The notes beneath the pieces are model-generated. The model made no database searches and was not told the DNA's origin. It saw only the letters and a program-made list of their open reading frames with translations. A stretch of 64,000 bases of DNA, taken from Parapristionchus giblindavisi (Eukaryota > Nematoda > Chromadorea > Rhabditida > Diplogasteridae). Shown piece by piece: positions 25,401 to 35,954 of the stretch; the stretch's first letter is position 1; every line of letters begins with the position of its first letter. Location of the stretch: assembly GCA_943737045.1 (NCBI GenBank), contig CALSFV010000224.1, positions 186,001 through 250,000 of the forward strand, read 5' to 3'. The position numbers and the translations under genes are program-made.

Positions 25401-26160
25401 TCGAATATTTTCGTGAGGAAACTGTGAAGACAGAAAGGTAGCAAAAGTTATTTTACCTATCGTAAACTACTTATTTTAAACTGATTCAGCTTATTGTTCA
25501 CTGTGCGGATAATTTTTTTTGAAAATTGAGGAAACTCGGCAATAGGTTTTCTTAAAAGGGTAAAATGTCCGAACGCATGCATTGGATTTACATGAGCATT
25601 CGCCTCCATCTTTAGATTTTCATATTTTTCAGGTGGTCACCCTGTGCATTCGGAATCCACATCCCCTTCTGTTCTGGCCACTCCTGATCATGCAGAATGC
25701 ATACTGCTTCGGACTCGTGATTCTGACGATAGCAACCGCAGATAAGGTTTGATCTTTGATCTTTGGTCTTTGATCTTTCGTTTTCGATCACTGATAATCG
25801 ATATTTGATTTACTCATAGTTGATCTTACAGTTGCTGGTCAGTATACTTCATCCAGTCAATCCTCACTTGAATCTGCTCATTCTGTACTTTGGCGTGGGG
25901 ACAGGTAATTCCATGGAATGATTTCTTTCAAATGATTCTTAAGACTTGAATAAGCGCCTATCCACCTTAAATACATTTTACTACATCACTACCGAATAAA
26001 TAAATAAAACAAACAAACAAATATAAATAAATAAACTAGTTCATTATTATTATCAGGTCTGAATCACATCTTCGACTACATCCTCTGGCACTATTACTGG
26101 CACGAAGAGGCCATGTACATGCAGCGGACTGGCAAGCACGTTCTGCCCTTCTGGGTCTGA
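22447..26160 (+). CDS. Four-helix membrane protein, 213 aa, nematode type, function unknown
   Basis: Seven exons join in phase: 22447-22497, 23191-23298, 23487-23588, 24738-24827, 25633-25746, 25832-25904 and 26057-26160. The start ATG lies eight bases after a 3' splice site (CGTTGCAG), as in SL trans-spliced nematode mRNAs. The frame also continues upstream, so earlier exons are possible. A short Cys-containing head (MCRGIRVDDEWTSLCGR) leads to helix 1 (LVVLFALFQLVVVFISF). A loop ending FHELIQ follows, then helix 2 (CLWCIGQAVALICAL), helix 3 (LLFWPLLIMQNAYCFGLVIL) and helix 4 (LNLLILYFGVGTG). The His/Tyr/Trp-rich tail ends HVLPFWV. The loop between helices 1 and 2 is the longest. The layout resembles nematode tetraspan families, but the family is not recognised and no function is proposed. 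Intron 4 holds a tRNA gene. Splice phase is consistent throughout, so the model is probably right. Confidence 0.75.
25160..25231 (+). tRNA. tRNA-Gln (TTG)
   Basis: A complete 72-base cloverleaf. The acceptor GGTCCCA pairs with TGGGACC. The D arm is GTGTAGCGGTTAGCAC, the anticodon stem-loop TAGGA-CTTTGAA-TCCTG carries TTG, and the T arm is GGGAGTTCGAATCTCCC. There is no variable-loop extension. A TTTT run at 25237 can stop Pol III. It lies on the sense strand inside intron 4 of the four-helix protein gene. Confidence 0.95.
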
Positions 26161-26706
26161 TCACGATACTCAGCCTATCGACTCAGCTTATTGTTCGCTA
26201 CGCAGCCAAATTTCCGATACCTGTCAGTGTTCAAAGCCAGTGCCATATCTACGTAGCCAATACGCTGATACTCAGCTAACTTTTGTTATCTCCCAACCCA
26301 CCATTTCTTTCCCTGAAAACGTGTGCGATCCGAACGGGTATATCGCCTACCGTATCCCATTACCGTATCCCCACCGTAGTTTGTTCGTAGTTCCACCCTT
26401 CTTCGTACGTGTCCTCTTTGTTGTTAAATGACGGTATTTTCTTAGATTTAGCAAATCGATATAATTTGATAATTCATTTGCATTTCATTTAGAATTTTGA
26501 ATCGAAATACGCCGAAAAAGTACTGTAATAGTGGACTAACTAAAAAAACCCTTTCAACATAGCATTTAGTAGAGCTGAACATGAACTGAGCTTTATCTCT
26601 TCTCATCTTACAATTATATCGTGTATTTTGTGATTCGACAAGCCCTGTCAACTGTGAAAAAAACGAATAAATAATAAATTTCCATTTTGACGTTCAGTTC
26701 AAGTTT

Positions 26707-27121
26707 GCATTTTGGCTCAAAACAATTCATGAGAAAACAGATATTCAGCAACACCCATGTTGTCATATACCATTTGAAAGAGCAAAAAATTCTGAATTAG
26801 GTAAATGTCAGTACACGTTGAACAGAAATCTTTTAGCCCGGCCAGATTGACCGAAGTACGAAAGTAACTTTCACTCTGTTAACATCAAAACAGCTTATGA
26901 AATACACAAATTAAACCGATGCCTATCGTGTGATATACTCGGTGACAGATCAAAAAATTCTGATTAATATAAGTATTTCCTAAGCAGAAAGTCGCCAACC
27001 TGGCCGAACTATTAAATTATCTTTCATTACTGTGTGCATTTTGGCTCAAAACAATTCATGAGGAGACAGATTTTCACCAACAACCATGTTGTCATATATC
27101 ATTTTAAAGAGCAAAAAATTC
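26707..27121. repeat. Diverged direct repeat, about 330 bp spacing
   Basis: An 85-base block beginning CATTTTGGCTCAAAACAATT and ending GAGCAAAAAATTC occurs at 26707-26793 and again at 27038-27121 with a few changes. A related fragment (GACAGATCAAAAAATTCTG) lies between them. It sits between the convergent 3' ends of the four-helix gene (+) and the tail-anchored gene (-). Confidence 0.65.
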
Positions 27122-27289
27122 ATCGGTTTTGTGTCGTTTCTGCATTCAATCAGCAGATTTAAACTGTTCACTAATGAATTAGTTTCGGGACTGGTGTTTA
27201 TTCCGCTTTGTTGAGTAGGGCTAGACGTCGAGATTTGTATGGTGGATTGATCTTTAATCTTAGGCCTTTCATCTTTGATCTCCATCGAT

Positions 27290-30200
27290 TCATAGCTTGC
27301 CGACGACGATAGCCAAGGCCACAGCGCCTGCAGCAATCGTCCATCCCTGAATTATCGATCGATTATTGATTCACAAATCAATAAATCATACCGGATTCTG
27401 AACGAAACACTGGAAGATGGTTGTGAGGAACTTAACGATGTGATGGGTGAATGAGTGGCTCTCAATTACACTTGAACTGCAAAATTTACTTTTAAAATAT
27501 GTTTTTTTCTTAATTTCGGTTGCTATATTTGATAAACTTATGGAAGTATGCTCCATGGTGTTGCGTTATAAAAAGTATAATCGATATATTGATTAATCTA
27601 CCTAGTCGATGCACAGCTGTTAAGCAGCTCGTTAAGGAAACTGGAAAGAATTTGATAAACTGGAGTTCAAAGATCAAAGTTTAAAGATCAAAGTTCAAAG
27701 TTCAAAGATCAAAGACTGTAACAAATGTTACTCAATATGTAATTATAAATACATAATTCCATTCATCTTTATTAAAGTCAGTTGACGGTTCCAGCATACT
27801 GTCGCACGTTGAAATGCGCGCGCTCACTACGAAGTGATGCGCATGAACACATACTGTAACTATTCAACTTCAAACTTCAGAAGGAGTTTTCCTTTCTTTC
27901 TCTGATTTCTTCGTCGTTGAGTCCAGCTGTTTCATCATCTTTATTAAATACTATTGATTACTCATGTCGCGTTTCTCCACGCTTGGTTTCTCTCCCTGCT
28001 GCTCTCTTCTACTCCAATCCATGCTTATTTCTTCTATTTCCACTCATCATTTTGAAGTTTCTCTATTTCCCATTCATCTAATTCAATCCATTCTTCATAA
28101 TTCTAAATGGTCAACGCTCTCTTCACTTGCTTCTCGCGGCTTTCGCCCATCCCTCTCTTTCCCCTCCTATTTTCGTCATTATTATTATTCGTTACTCGCT
28201 TAATTGTATTGGTTTAATTACCCAAGTTTGAGGTCACTCGGACTTGCACACGGTTAGGTTCCCCGTAACCAACCCCACTTCGTTGGTCCCCCGCGACCAA
28301 CTTCTTCTTCACTGGTTCCCCGCAACCAGTTCTTCTTCCATCCATCACCATCCAAGGTGATTCCATTCCATCCAGGACGTTACCAACGCCCACTCTTCTT
28401 CGTTCATCTTTGTTATTCAATTGTAATCGTATGAATCAATAATCAATTTTCATTATCAACTCACTCGTTTACTCGTTCTACACTACAGTATCGGGAAACA
28501 CGGGTAGTTATTCTACGTTCCAATCGTTCTATTCGCTCTGTCCAAGCTACTAAGTCAGTCCACAGTCCAGAATAGTTCGTATATGGTGCACCAGAGGATC
28601 AACCTCATCCAATAGACCCGCGTGGCAGCATCCCATCTATTCCAAAGTAGAATAGTATCATATCTATCTATCCACTGATAATGTCATCACAACATGACGA
28701 CGCGCGAACAGCGCTCAATGCAATGTTGATGAAAATGATCGACACTCATAAAGAGATCACCCCATTGGTTACATCTCTATATCAATGCCAAACAAGGAAT
28801 GATCTCATCCCATTACTCCCATCGATTGGCCAATATAAACAGATGCTTAGAAAGCTGAACGACAACTACGCCTATGCCTACAAGGATCTAATGAAGTCTA
28901 TTTCAGCCATGTCCAATCCAGATAAGGCTCGTGAAGAACAAGCAATGAAGGACTTCGATTCCACTTCAATTACAATCATGGAGGAACTGTCCACCAGAGA
29001 CACGGTCAGTATTAAGAGAATCAACTATTATAGAATAAATGAATTGGATCGAGCAGCAAAAGAGGCTAAGTCGTACATTTCCATATTGAATCTCCCAGTA
29101 GATGACCCAGACAAAACTATTCCATACATAGAAGACCAATCACTACAATCTACTCTCCCACCTATTGAGATTCCACTTTTCGATGGTGAAGATCGATCCA
29201 AATATTCATCCTTCATCACCACCTTCAATACACTTGTGAACGATCGAGATCTCAAACCAATCGAAAAGTCTAACTATCTCAATAAGTATTTGAGTGGCAC
29301 AGCTCTACAGCTCATTCAGATGTATCCACAAGATGGGTCTTTCTATAAAGAATCAATAGAACTGCTCAATTCAGAATATGCAAATTCAAAAGAGAACAAT
29401 GCGATATTATGCAAACAGTTGTTGTATCTTCAAGCTAAATCCAATAGACCAGAAGACCAACTAGAGCTAGCACGACAATTGCTCTCACTAACATTGCAAA
29501 TCAAACAACTCAATAAGTCAACCACCAACGAAGGAACATCATCGAACACTATGGGTGATACGCTTCAGATCATGCAAATAATACACAAATTTGCTCCTCG
29601 ATACCAACACGACATCTTGGACAACAACAAGGACAACTCCGTTGATGAAGTACTCAAGTATGTTCATGATAGAATAAGAAGAGAGATCACACTTCGGGTA
29701 TGTACATCACACAATCCCAACAACAACAAGTACAGTAACCCACGTGATCCTCCACCACGAGATCCTCCATTCAACACAAACAATAGCAGCAATCCAACCA
29801 ACCCAATCAATAACAACAATGATGATCATAGGCAAACTTCCATATATCATTCATACAACAATGATGCTCATAAAACATCAATTCGAATGTTCACAGTTCA
29901 AACTTCTGTTCAACATCCCATCATCGATGATAACCAATTAACTGTTGATACACTGCTTGATTCGGGTGCATCCACTACAATGATAACTAAGAGTCTAGCC
30001 GACCGACTTCAATTACCAGTAGTAGACAAACAAATTCAGCATCTGCAACTAGCTACAGGTATATCCACCAAACCAAAGGAATATGAGTTTGTTCGACTAT
30101 CAATCAAACTTAATGATCGCCGAATAATACCCATCAAAGCAATGGTCATCGATGGTCCAGTAGCAAACACATTCCATATACACAGTCTATCAGACAATGA

Positions 30201-33200
30201 TATACAATTCATTAAGGATAAACAACTGAGACTAGCTAATGATCCACAACGTCACGGTACATTGACACCACAGATCATTCTCAATGTATCTGACATGTTT
30301 CGGATACTAGATTCCAAATCCACATTCACCCTACCAAGTGGATTGAATCTCCATTCATCCATTCTGGGCTACATATCCAGTGGTCATCACAATCTTGACA
30401 AACAACAGATCGATAACCATCATATCAACAACGTCGATGTTGTACCGTATACCACGGAAGAATCTCTCGAGGAACAACTACCACCTGTTCTTGCAATGAA
30501 TACGGTAGCCCAAGGAGAGAATCTAACGGAAACAGTATCTCGTAAACAAGATGTTCCTGTCGAGAAACGTCCCCATGATTCCATCGAGATCAAGAACAAC
30601 AGACATACACTACAGTATGACTCAAGAAAGAGCATTCACGATCTGCCAGACAACTACGGTACGCCCTATCATAGATCGTGTACAACGTATGACAAGTTGT
30701 CCAAAAACCAGAAACAACTGGAATACTTCGATTCTCTGATCAAAGAACAAGGTCAGATCGAGCTGGTTTCCACGAATGTCAAGGATGTTTCCATGAGCAA
30801 GTACAAGAGTGCATGGACACCAGACTCGCCCCCAGAACCTCCACCACTCGAAGGACTGCCTACAATCTGTACAGTGTCCCCCATAACTATTGATTTGTCA
30901 ATCAATGATCTCTCCACTAGTACAAGAGCCAGTCCAGCACCATCATTATTCCAACACAAATATAGTTTCCCTTCATCAACTAGTCGCCCCCTCCCCCCTC
31001 AAAGGGGAGGAATTCATACTTCATTATAATCAATCCATCAATCAATCAATCAATAAACAATAATTAATTTCTTCAAACTACACCATTTATTCAATTCAAT
31101 TCATTTCAATTCTATCACTCCTCTTACACTCCCACGAAAACTCCTCCAGAACCGACGTGGCACGATCCTGGTGTATCTTCTGTGGTGATACCTATCAATC
31201 CCCGTACCATATCTACCACTCCACTCACATCACTCCACAATTCAAGATTGATCTTCCTTTCAAATCATCATACAATCATTCCAGTTGTCATTCAATCGTT
31301 ATCTTACCAACACATTGAGTCCATCGTTCGCTTCAGTTCGATCTCAATTAGTGTATCTTGATACGATTTCATCCCTCTCCGTCTTCCCCCTCCCCCCAAG
31401 TCGGGAGTGTAACAAATGTTACTCAATATGTAATTATAAATACATAATTCCATTCATCTTTATTAAAGTCAGTTGACGGTTCCAGCATACTGTCGCACGT
31501 TGAAATGCGCGCGCTCACTACGAAGTGATGCGCATGAACACATACTGTAACTATTCAACTTCAAACTTCAGAAGGAGTTTTCCTTTCTTTCTCTGATTTC
31601 TTCGTCGTTGAGTCCAGCTGTTTCATCATCTTTATTAAATACTATTGATTACTCATGTCGCGTTTCTCCACGCTTGGTTTCTCTCCCTGCTGCTCTCTTC
31701 TACTCCAATCCATGCTTATTTCTTCTATTTCCACTCATCATTTTGAAGTTTCTCTATTTCCCATTCATCTAATTCAATCCATTCTTCATAATTCTAAATG
31801 GTCAACGCTCTCTTCACTTGCTTCTCGCGGCTTTCGCCCATCCCTCTCTTTCCCCTCCTATTTTCGTCATTATTATTATTCGTTACTCGCTTAATTGTAT
31901 TGGTTTAATTACCCAAGTTTGAGGTCACTCGGACTTGCACACGGTTAGGTTCCCCGTAACCAACCCCACTTCGTTGGTCCCCCGCGACCAACTTCTTCTT
32001 CACTGGTTCCCCGCAACCAGTTCTTCTTCCATCCATCACCATCCAAGGTGATTCCATTCCATCCAGGACGTTACCAACGCCCACTCTTCTTCGTTCATCT
32101 TTGTTATTCAATTGTAATCGTATGAATCAATAATCAATTTTCATTATCAACTCACTCGTTTACTCGTTCTACACTACAGTATCGGGAAACACGGGTAGTT
32201 ATTCTACGTTCCAATCGTTCTATTCGCTCTGTCCAAGCTACTAAGTCAGTCCACAGTCCAGAATAGTTCGTATAAAGACCAACTCCTCATCGATACCCTC
32301 AGTCGGGAAGGGAGGGCAGTCTCCGTCGGCAAAGTCAAAGATCGCGTCACCCTTTCTATAGTGTTTCCTCCTGCAGATACATATAATTGTGTACTAAGGT
32401 GACGAAAAAAAAAGAAAAAGAAAAAGGGGATGAGATATTGAGGAGAGTTTTCTCTGAATTTCTTTTCTTCTACCATATTTTGAACATTAGACAATATTGA
32501 TTTGCTTAGAGTTCACTAAATAACAGAAATTATTGTCTTTCATTATTCGTTATAAAGCCAGTTCAGTTTAAAAGTTTCGTTTTTGAGTTTTTTTCAACTT
32601 TCCATACATCATTCGTGACTTGATTCTCTGCAGTACATACTTGCCATGCTTGGTTTGAAATCTCGTTTCGATCTAAAATTTGCTTTTGTAAAATATTCAA
32701 TTTTGAAAGCACTTTTCAAAAGTTTCAAAGAAAGTCAGTCGATTAAAGAAAGATGATTAACCTCCGTGTTGCTCTGTGTTGTCGTAGCATTCGACACAAC
32801 AGTTGCCGGGCTTGCAACCTCAATTATCGATTTCTCATAATCGTTTAAAATCTAATTACTTTTAAATGCATTTTGAAACTGGACAAAAGCGCCGTTTGAT
32901 TCTTTCAAATCTCTGAATTGGAAATACTGGCCTATTTATTGGTTTATGCATGGACCTGGACAAGGTATTTCGTTAGTCTCATTGATCTATTTTTCAGAAT
33001 ATCGATATATTTTCAGGTAGATCAGTTTTGGTATGAACTTACAACGGTACTGCTTGAAGTGGTCGTGGCGGGGGACATTGAAACCAGACGACCGCACTCA
33101 AAGATGAGGGACGAGTAGAATGATGTAGTAGGGCCATCTGAATATTAACTCTTTGTGAGATAATTAAATTATCGATTTGTTTATGCTTTTTCTACGTGTC

Positions 33201-33573
33201 TGCGTATAATAATAATATACTTTATGCGGTGCAAAAGTAAAGTGTAATTCTGATAAAATATGTGATAGGTAGTGGAATACGCATAAATACGATGCTACGA
33301 CTTGGGTAGCAAAGATGAAAAATACAATAAAGTGAAATTCCTACAAAGACGGTAATGAAGCGATGGATTTTCGGAAAGATTTGACAGAAGTATAAGTACA
33401 ATACCACTGTTTATCGCAAAGTCCACAGATCAAGGTCATGTGTCTGGTATGTATTTGTGACGGGAGTCGATCAGACAATTTTTTATCGCAATCAAAAGAA
33501 GTAGAATATTAACAGTATAAAATGCACTTGTCTATTTGGTACGAGAGTAGCCAGCCGAAGCCACAATGAATTT
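27290..33573 (-). CDS. Putative Cys-containing tail-anchored membrane protein, 5' end not found; split by an LTR retrotransposon
   Basis: Seven exons on the minus strand join in phase: 33543-33573, 33043-33096, 32762-32818, 32280-32370, 27602-27640, 27392-27476 and 27290-27346 (stop). They give about 137 residues. An N-terminal part contains GFNVPRHDHFKQYR and a Cys cluster (CCKPGNCCVEC, possible metal or disulphide site). A Ser/Thr/Arg-rich middle follows, then an amphipathic segment (HHIVKFLTTIFQCFVQN). The extreme C-terminal hydrophobic helix, GWTIAAGAVALAIVVGKL, predicts tail anchoring. No start codon was found. Splice sites are good for most exons (GTAAGT after 33043; TTTTGCAG before 27476). 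The intron after 32280 opens GTCTTTGATC, the motif seen in neighbouring introns. That intron now contains the 4.6 kb LTR element. The 32280-32370 exon is open in several frames, so the middle of the protein is the least certain part. The family is not recognised. Confidence 0.45.
27717..28583 (+). repeat. 5' LTR
   Basis: Begins TGTAACAAATGTTACTC and ends AGTTCGTATA. It is followed at once by the candidate primer-binding site. The terminus is TG...TA rather than the common TG...CA. Confidence 0.9.
28584..28597 (+). promoter_or_regulatory. Candidate tRNA primer-binding site
   Basis: TGGTGCACCAGAGG starts at the first base after the 5' LTR. TGG matches the CCA end of a tRNA, as expected for minus-strand priming. 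The donor tRNA was not identified. Confidence 0.6.
28681..31029 (+). CDS. Retrotransposon gag-protease polyprotein, 782 aa
   Basis: A single uninterrupted frame with its own ATG. Residues 1-150 are charged and helical. From about residue 160, after the IEIPLFDGED motif, comes a gag-type DUF1759 domain containing FITTFNTL, KSNYLNKYLSGTALQLI and ELLNSEY. An Asn/Pro-rich linker (about 340-400) takes the place where CCHC zinc knuckles are usual, and none is seen. Around residues 420-520 is a DUF1758-type retroviral aspartic protease with the active-site DSGAST. The remaining 250 residues are Ser/Pro/His-rich with no polymerase motifs. Pao/BEL polyproteins normally continue into reverse transcriptase and integrase, which are absent here. 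The frame ends normally, so gag and protease may still be made. Confidence 0.85.
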   Translation: MSSQHDDARTALNAMLMKMIDTHKEITPLVTSLYQCQTRNDLIPLLPSIGQYKQMLRKLNDNYAYAYKDLMKSISAMSNPDKAREEQAMKDFDSTSITIMEELSTRDTVSIKRINYYRINELDRAAKEAKSYISILNLPVDDPDKTIPYIEDQSLQSTLPPIEIPLFDGEDRSKYSSFITTFNTLVNDRDLKPIEKSNYLNKYLSGTALQLIQMYPQDGSFYKESIELLNSEYANSKENNAILCKQLLYLQAKSNRPEDQLELARQLLSLTLQIKQLNKSTTNEGTSSNTMGDTLQIMQIIHKFAPRYQHDILDNNKDNSVDEVLKYVHDRIRREITLRVCTSHNPNNNKYSNPRDPPPRDPPFNTNNSSNPTNPINNNNDDHRQTSIYHSYNNDAHKTSIRMFTVQTSVQHPIIDDNQLTVDTLLDSGASTTMITKSLADRLQLPVVDKQIQHLQLATGISTKPKEYEFVRLSIKLNDRRIIPIKAMVIDGPVANTFHIHSLSDNDIQFIKDKQLRLANDPQRHGTLTPQIILNVSDMFRILDSKSTFTLPSGLNLHSSILGYISSGHHNLDKQQIDNHHINNVDVVPYTTEESLEEQLPPVLAMNTVAQGENLTETVSRKQDVPVEKRPHDSIEIKNNRHTLQYDSRKSIHDLPDNYGTPYHRSCTTYDKLSKNQKQLEYFDSLIKEQGQIELVSTNVKDVSMSKYKSAWTPDSPPEPPPLEGLPTICTVSPITIDLSINDLSTSTRASPAPSLFQHKYSFPSSTSRPLPPQRGGIHTSL
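31408..32274 (+). repeat. 3' LTR
   Basis: Matches the 5' LTR at a constant offset of 3691 bases along its whole length, with no difference noticed on reading. It is preceded by AAGTCGGGAG (31398-31407), a short purine-rich run that could prime plus-strand synthesis. Confidence 0.9.
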
Positions 33574-33578
33574 CTGTT

Positions 33579-33580
<2 letters not shown>

Positions 33581-33623
<43 letters not shown>
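33581..33623. repeat. GA microsatellite
   Basis: About 21 GA units. On the minus strand it is a CT tract ending four bases before AAACAG, the 3' splice site of the 33543-33573 exon of the tail-anchored gene. It would therefore serve as that site's polypyrimidine tract. Confidence 0.85.
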
Positions 33624-33625
<2 letters not shown>

Positions 33626-33757
33626 CAAGCGAGATAGTACATAGATCAGAGAGAACACGAGGAGAGAAGGGAGGGAAAGGGGGTTGATCGATAGAATATT
33701 TCTGCTTTTAGCAGCAGTAGCAAGGAAATTATGCAAGTATATTTTATACTTACAATA

Positions 33758-33857
33758 ACTCCGGTATTTTTTGCTCGCCGTGGTGTATGCTGCGCACAAG
33801 AACGAGGTACCCGAGAGCCTCTCGACGGCGCACCCCGCGAGCAACAAATACCGGAGA
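33758..33857. repeat. MITE family F copy, 100 bp
   Basis: Ends ACTCCGGTATTTTTTGCTCG and GAGCAACAAATACCGGAG are complementary. The core carries CGGCGCACCCCGCGAGC. This short copy contains only one arm pair, unlike the 296 bp copy at 55208. Confidence 0.7.
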
Positions 33858-34178
33858 CACCAGGGAATTGACTTCATTTCACAGCTCTACTCCAAAAACT
33901 CCACAATTATGAGAGATTCACTCCCCTTATTCACCTCCCTCCCTCCCTCTTCCTATAATAATAATAATAATATTTATACGTATTCATGAATAAACAATGA
34001 AACGTGCGATGAAAGAAGAAGAAACGAAAATCAATAATGAAGATGATAATGCTAAAAATAATGAATTGCTCACGGGTTAAAGAATAGAATACTGGGCGAA
34101 TCTTTGGAATAATAGAGACGAAACATGATTTGTCCTCTATCTCCTTTCATAATACCTTCCTCTCCCTCCACTCATCAG

Positions 34179-34319
34179 CATAAGCAAGTGGGTTGGAACG
34201 ATGCCGCAAAGAAAGCTGGCGAGAGCGTGCGAGTGTTGATTGTAGCCAATCAGAAAACCTGGCGAACGAAGTTGGACATACGTCCTCAGAGAGTCCCTTC
34301 ATCTAGTATTATTACTTGA
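34179..34319 (+). CDS. Orphan terminal exon resembling the end of a PDZ domain
   Basis: After a 3' splice-like site (CCACTCATCAG) the frame reads HKQVGWNDAAKKAGESVRVL and continues about 26 residues to a TGA. The order H-x-x-V...A-x-K-x-A-G-x-x-V-x-V-L-I-V matches the second helix and last strand of PDZ domains, as in NHERF-type repeats. The first two-thirds of the domain is not found upstream on the + strand, where the tail-anchored gene occupies the minus strand. It may be the last exon of a gene with a distant start, or a stranded fragment of one. Confidence 0.4.
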   Translation, partial: HKQVGWNDAAKKAGESVRVLIVANQKTWRTKLDIRPQRVPSSSIIT

Positions 34320-34672
34320 TATGAATAAATTGATTGATTGATCAAAGAAAGTTGTGAACGCTTGGACTTAATCGCTCTCTATAGTATAGTTCTATCTTTT
34401 ATTTTAAATATTCTATGCATTTTCAAATCTCATTGTCAGTGAACTTCTGCACTTCATTGCACTAATAGTGCGTTTAGTACACTAATAGTACGTTTTTTCA
34501 TTCACATTCAAATGTTCTCTATTATCTAATCATTACATATCTTGCAAAAATGGCAAATTACCATAAGGGGTCCTTTGTCTTCTATGCTCTTTCATAGCTT
34601 CATCACTTCTTTTCATTTTCTCCATTCATTCGCTCGTTTCGCCCTCGCTCTGAGCGGTTCGTCACCCCGACA

Positions 34673-35954
34673 ATGCTCCTTCTCATGGTAAGGTCGAAGG
34701 AGCTTCAAGGAGCTATGAGTATCACCGTGGAGCTCAATGCGTTGAGCCATGGGTATCTCCGTGGAGCTCAATGGGTTTGGCGTTCCTTAACGTAGTTAGT
34801 CATTAAGGTATCACCTTACCTCCCCCTTATTTTCAGTCTGTGTCGTTGGTTCTTGCCTTACACCTGGTTGCATGTGCAAAGAAGAAGCCGCGTCCAAAAC
34901 CCGCAGCTCTTCGATTCAAGCCCGCGGCTCCTCCAATTCCTTTTGTGCCGCAATCGGAGATCGTAAGTGCTCCTGGCTACACTGAAGTCCTTAAAGCGAC
35001 ACCCCAAGCTAATTTGAAACTCTCCGCTCTGGCTACGATCTCGCTTTCTTTGCCTGCGAGGGAGCGTTGTCAATGCGGAGAGTAAAATTAACTTGGCGTG
35101 TGCCTTTAAAGGGAGCGCAACCTCTCTCTCAATGACAAAGAAAGCGAGAGAGTGTGGCCAGAGCGGAGTGTTTCCAATTAGCTTGGGGCATCGCTTTAAC
35201 TATGCCATCGGTCTTTCAGAAGCGGCCAGCGCCCGAACCACAGCAGCCGAAGAAGACCATTGAGCCTGAGAAGAAAAACGAGAAAGAAAATGAACCCACA
35301 CCCAAAGAGCCTGAAGGTTAGTGACAGTTTGATCTTTGATCTTTGGTCGTTGATCTTTGAACTCTTGTAGATACTCTGAACAAGAAGTCCCAGAGCAACA
35401 AGGAGCCCGATGCGTCTAGAAAGAATAAACCGTATCCGGAGGTGTGTACCGTTACCTACCGTAACCCTGGTGACATCTCCCCACTAATACCCTATGCCAC
35501 AGATGAAACAGCCAACCAAGTCTGAGCAAAGCAAGAGAAGAAGGGAATTGGAGGAGGAGAAGGAAAAGAAAATTAAAGCTGGAGAGTTGCAGGTACGGTA
35601 GTTAACCGTATTTGGCAGTATGGTAGTACGGTAGTTGGTAGTACGGTAGTTGACGGTAGTTCGTTGTATGGTAGTACGGTAGTTGGTAGTAAGGTAGTAC
35701 GGTAGTTGACGGTAGTTCTTCTATGGTAGTACGGTAGTTGACGGCAGTTGGTAGTGTCAATGAACATAGCACTTTACCAATTTTCAAGCATCAATTTCAG
35801 AAGGCTGATGTTGATGATGATACTTTGGACAAGATCGTATCATTGAAGGTTGGTGACTGTTCTTTGATCTTTGATCTTTGATCTTTAATCTTTGTAGGAG
35901 GACAAGAGTAATATGAGCAGATCGAGAAAGGAGAAGGGAACAGAGTCTGCTTAG
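34673..35954 (+). CDS. Small secreted Lys/Glu-rich protein, 167 aa
   Basis: Seven exons join in phase: 34673-34687, 34837-34962, 35220-35316, 35371-35441, 35503-35592, 35801-35848 and 35898-35954. The 15-base first exon gives MLLLM and joins SVSLVLALHLVACA to make a clear signal peptide with likely cleavage after ACA. The mature part is hydrophilic and low in complexity: a Lys/Pro start, then repeated Lys, Glu, Pro and Gln stretches (KTIEPEKKNEKENEPTPKEPE), an acidic DVDDD patch and an RSRKEK tail. No Cys follows the signal peptide and no known domain is seen. It may be an extracellular or cuticle-associated disordered protein, which is inference. Introns carry family A repeats, a GGTAGTACGGTAGTT array and TTTGATCTTTGATC motifs. 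AATAAA lies at 36013-36018. Confidence 0.65.
34991..35109. repeat. MITE family A copy in an intron
   Basis: Starts TTAAAGCGACACCCCAAGCT and ends GGCGTGTGCCTTTAAA. It lies in intron 2 of the secreted-protein gene, and the next copy begins in its terminal TTTAAA. Confidence 0.75.
35110..35200. repeat. MITE family A copy, shortened, abutting the previous one
   Basis: The left arm is replaced by GGGAGCGCAACCTCTCTCTC, which is family B-like. The right arm GAGCGGAGTGTTTCCAATTA and the end GGCATCGCTTTAA are family A. It may be a recombinant of the two families. Confidence 0.6.
35613..35742. repeat. Intronic tandem repeat of GGTAGTACGGTAGTTG type
   Basis: Short units combine GGTAGTACGGTAGTT with variable GACGGTAGTTC or GGTAGTAA spacers, about seven times, inside intron 5 of the secreted-protein gene. 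TACGGTAGT is contained in every unit. Confidence 0.75.

Larger units (their letters stand above)
27717..32274 (+). mobile_element. Pao/BEL-like LTR retrotransposon, non-autonomous, apparently recent
   Basis: A 4558 bp element with two 867 bp LTRs, flanked by the 5 bp duplication AAGAC (27712-27716 and 32275-32279). The internal region is only 2824 bp and encodes a gag-plus-protease polyprotein. No reverse transcriptase, RNase H or integrase is present, so it depends on a helper element if mobile. No LTR mismatch was noticed by eye, which implies a young insertion. It lies antisense inside the tail-anchored gene, exactly at a 5' splice site. Confidence 0.9.

Noticed and set aside
32280..32370. 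Alternative minus-strand frame (GDAIFDFADGDCPPFPTEG) of the same exon
   Set aside because: It looks protein-like but does not join the exons on either side in phase, while the chosen frame joins both.
32918..33118. + strand exon after TATTTTCAG reading VDQFWYELTTVLLEVVVAGD to a stop
   Set aside because: It has a good 3' splice-like site, but the plus-strand block at 32276-32390 does not join it in phase, and the minus strand has a better chain of exons including a GTAAGT donor at this place.
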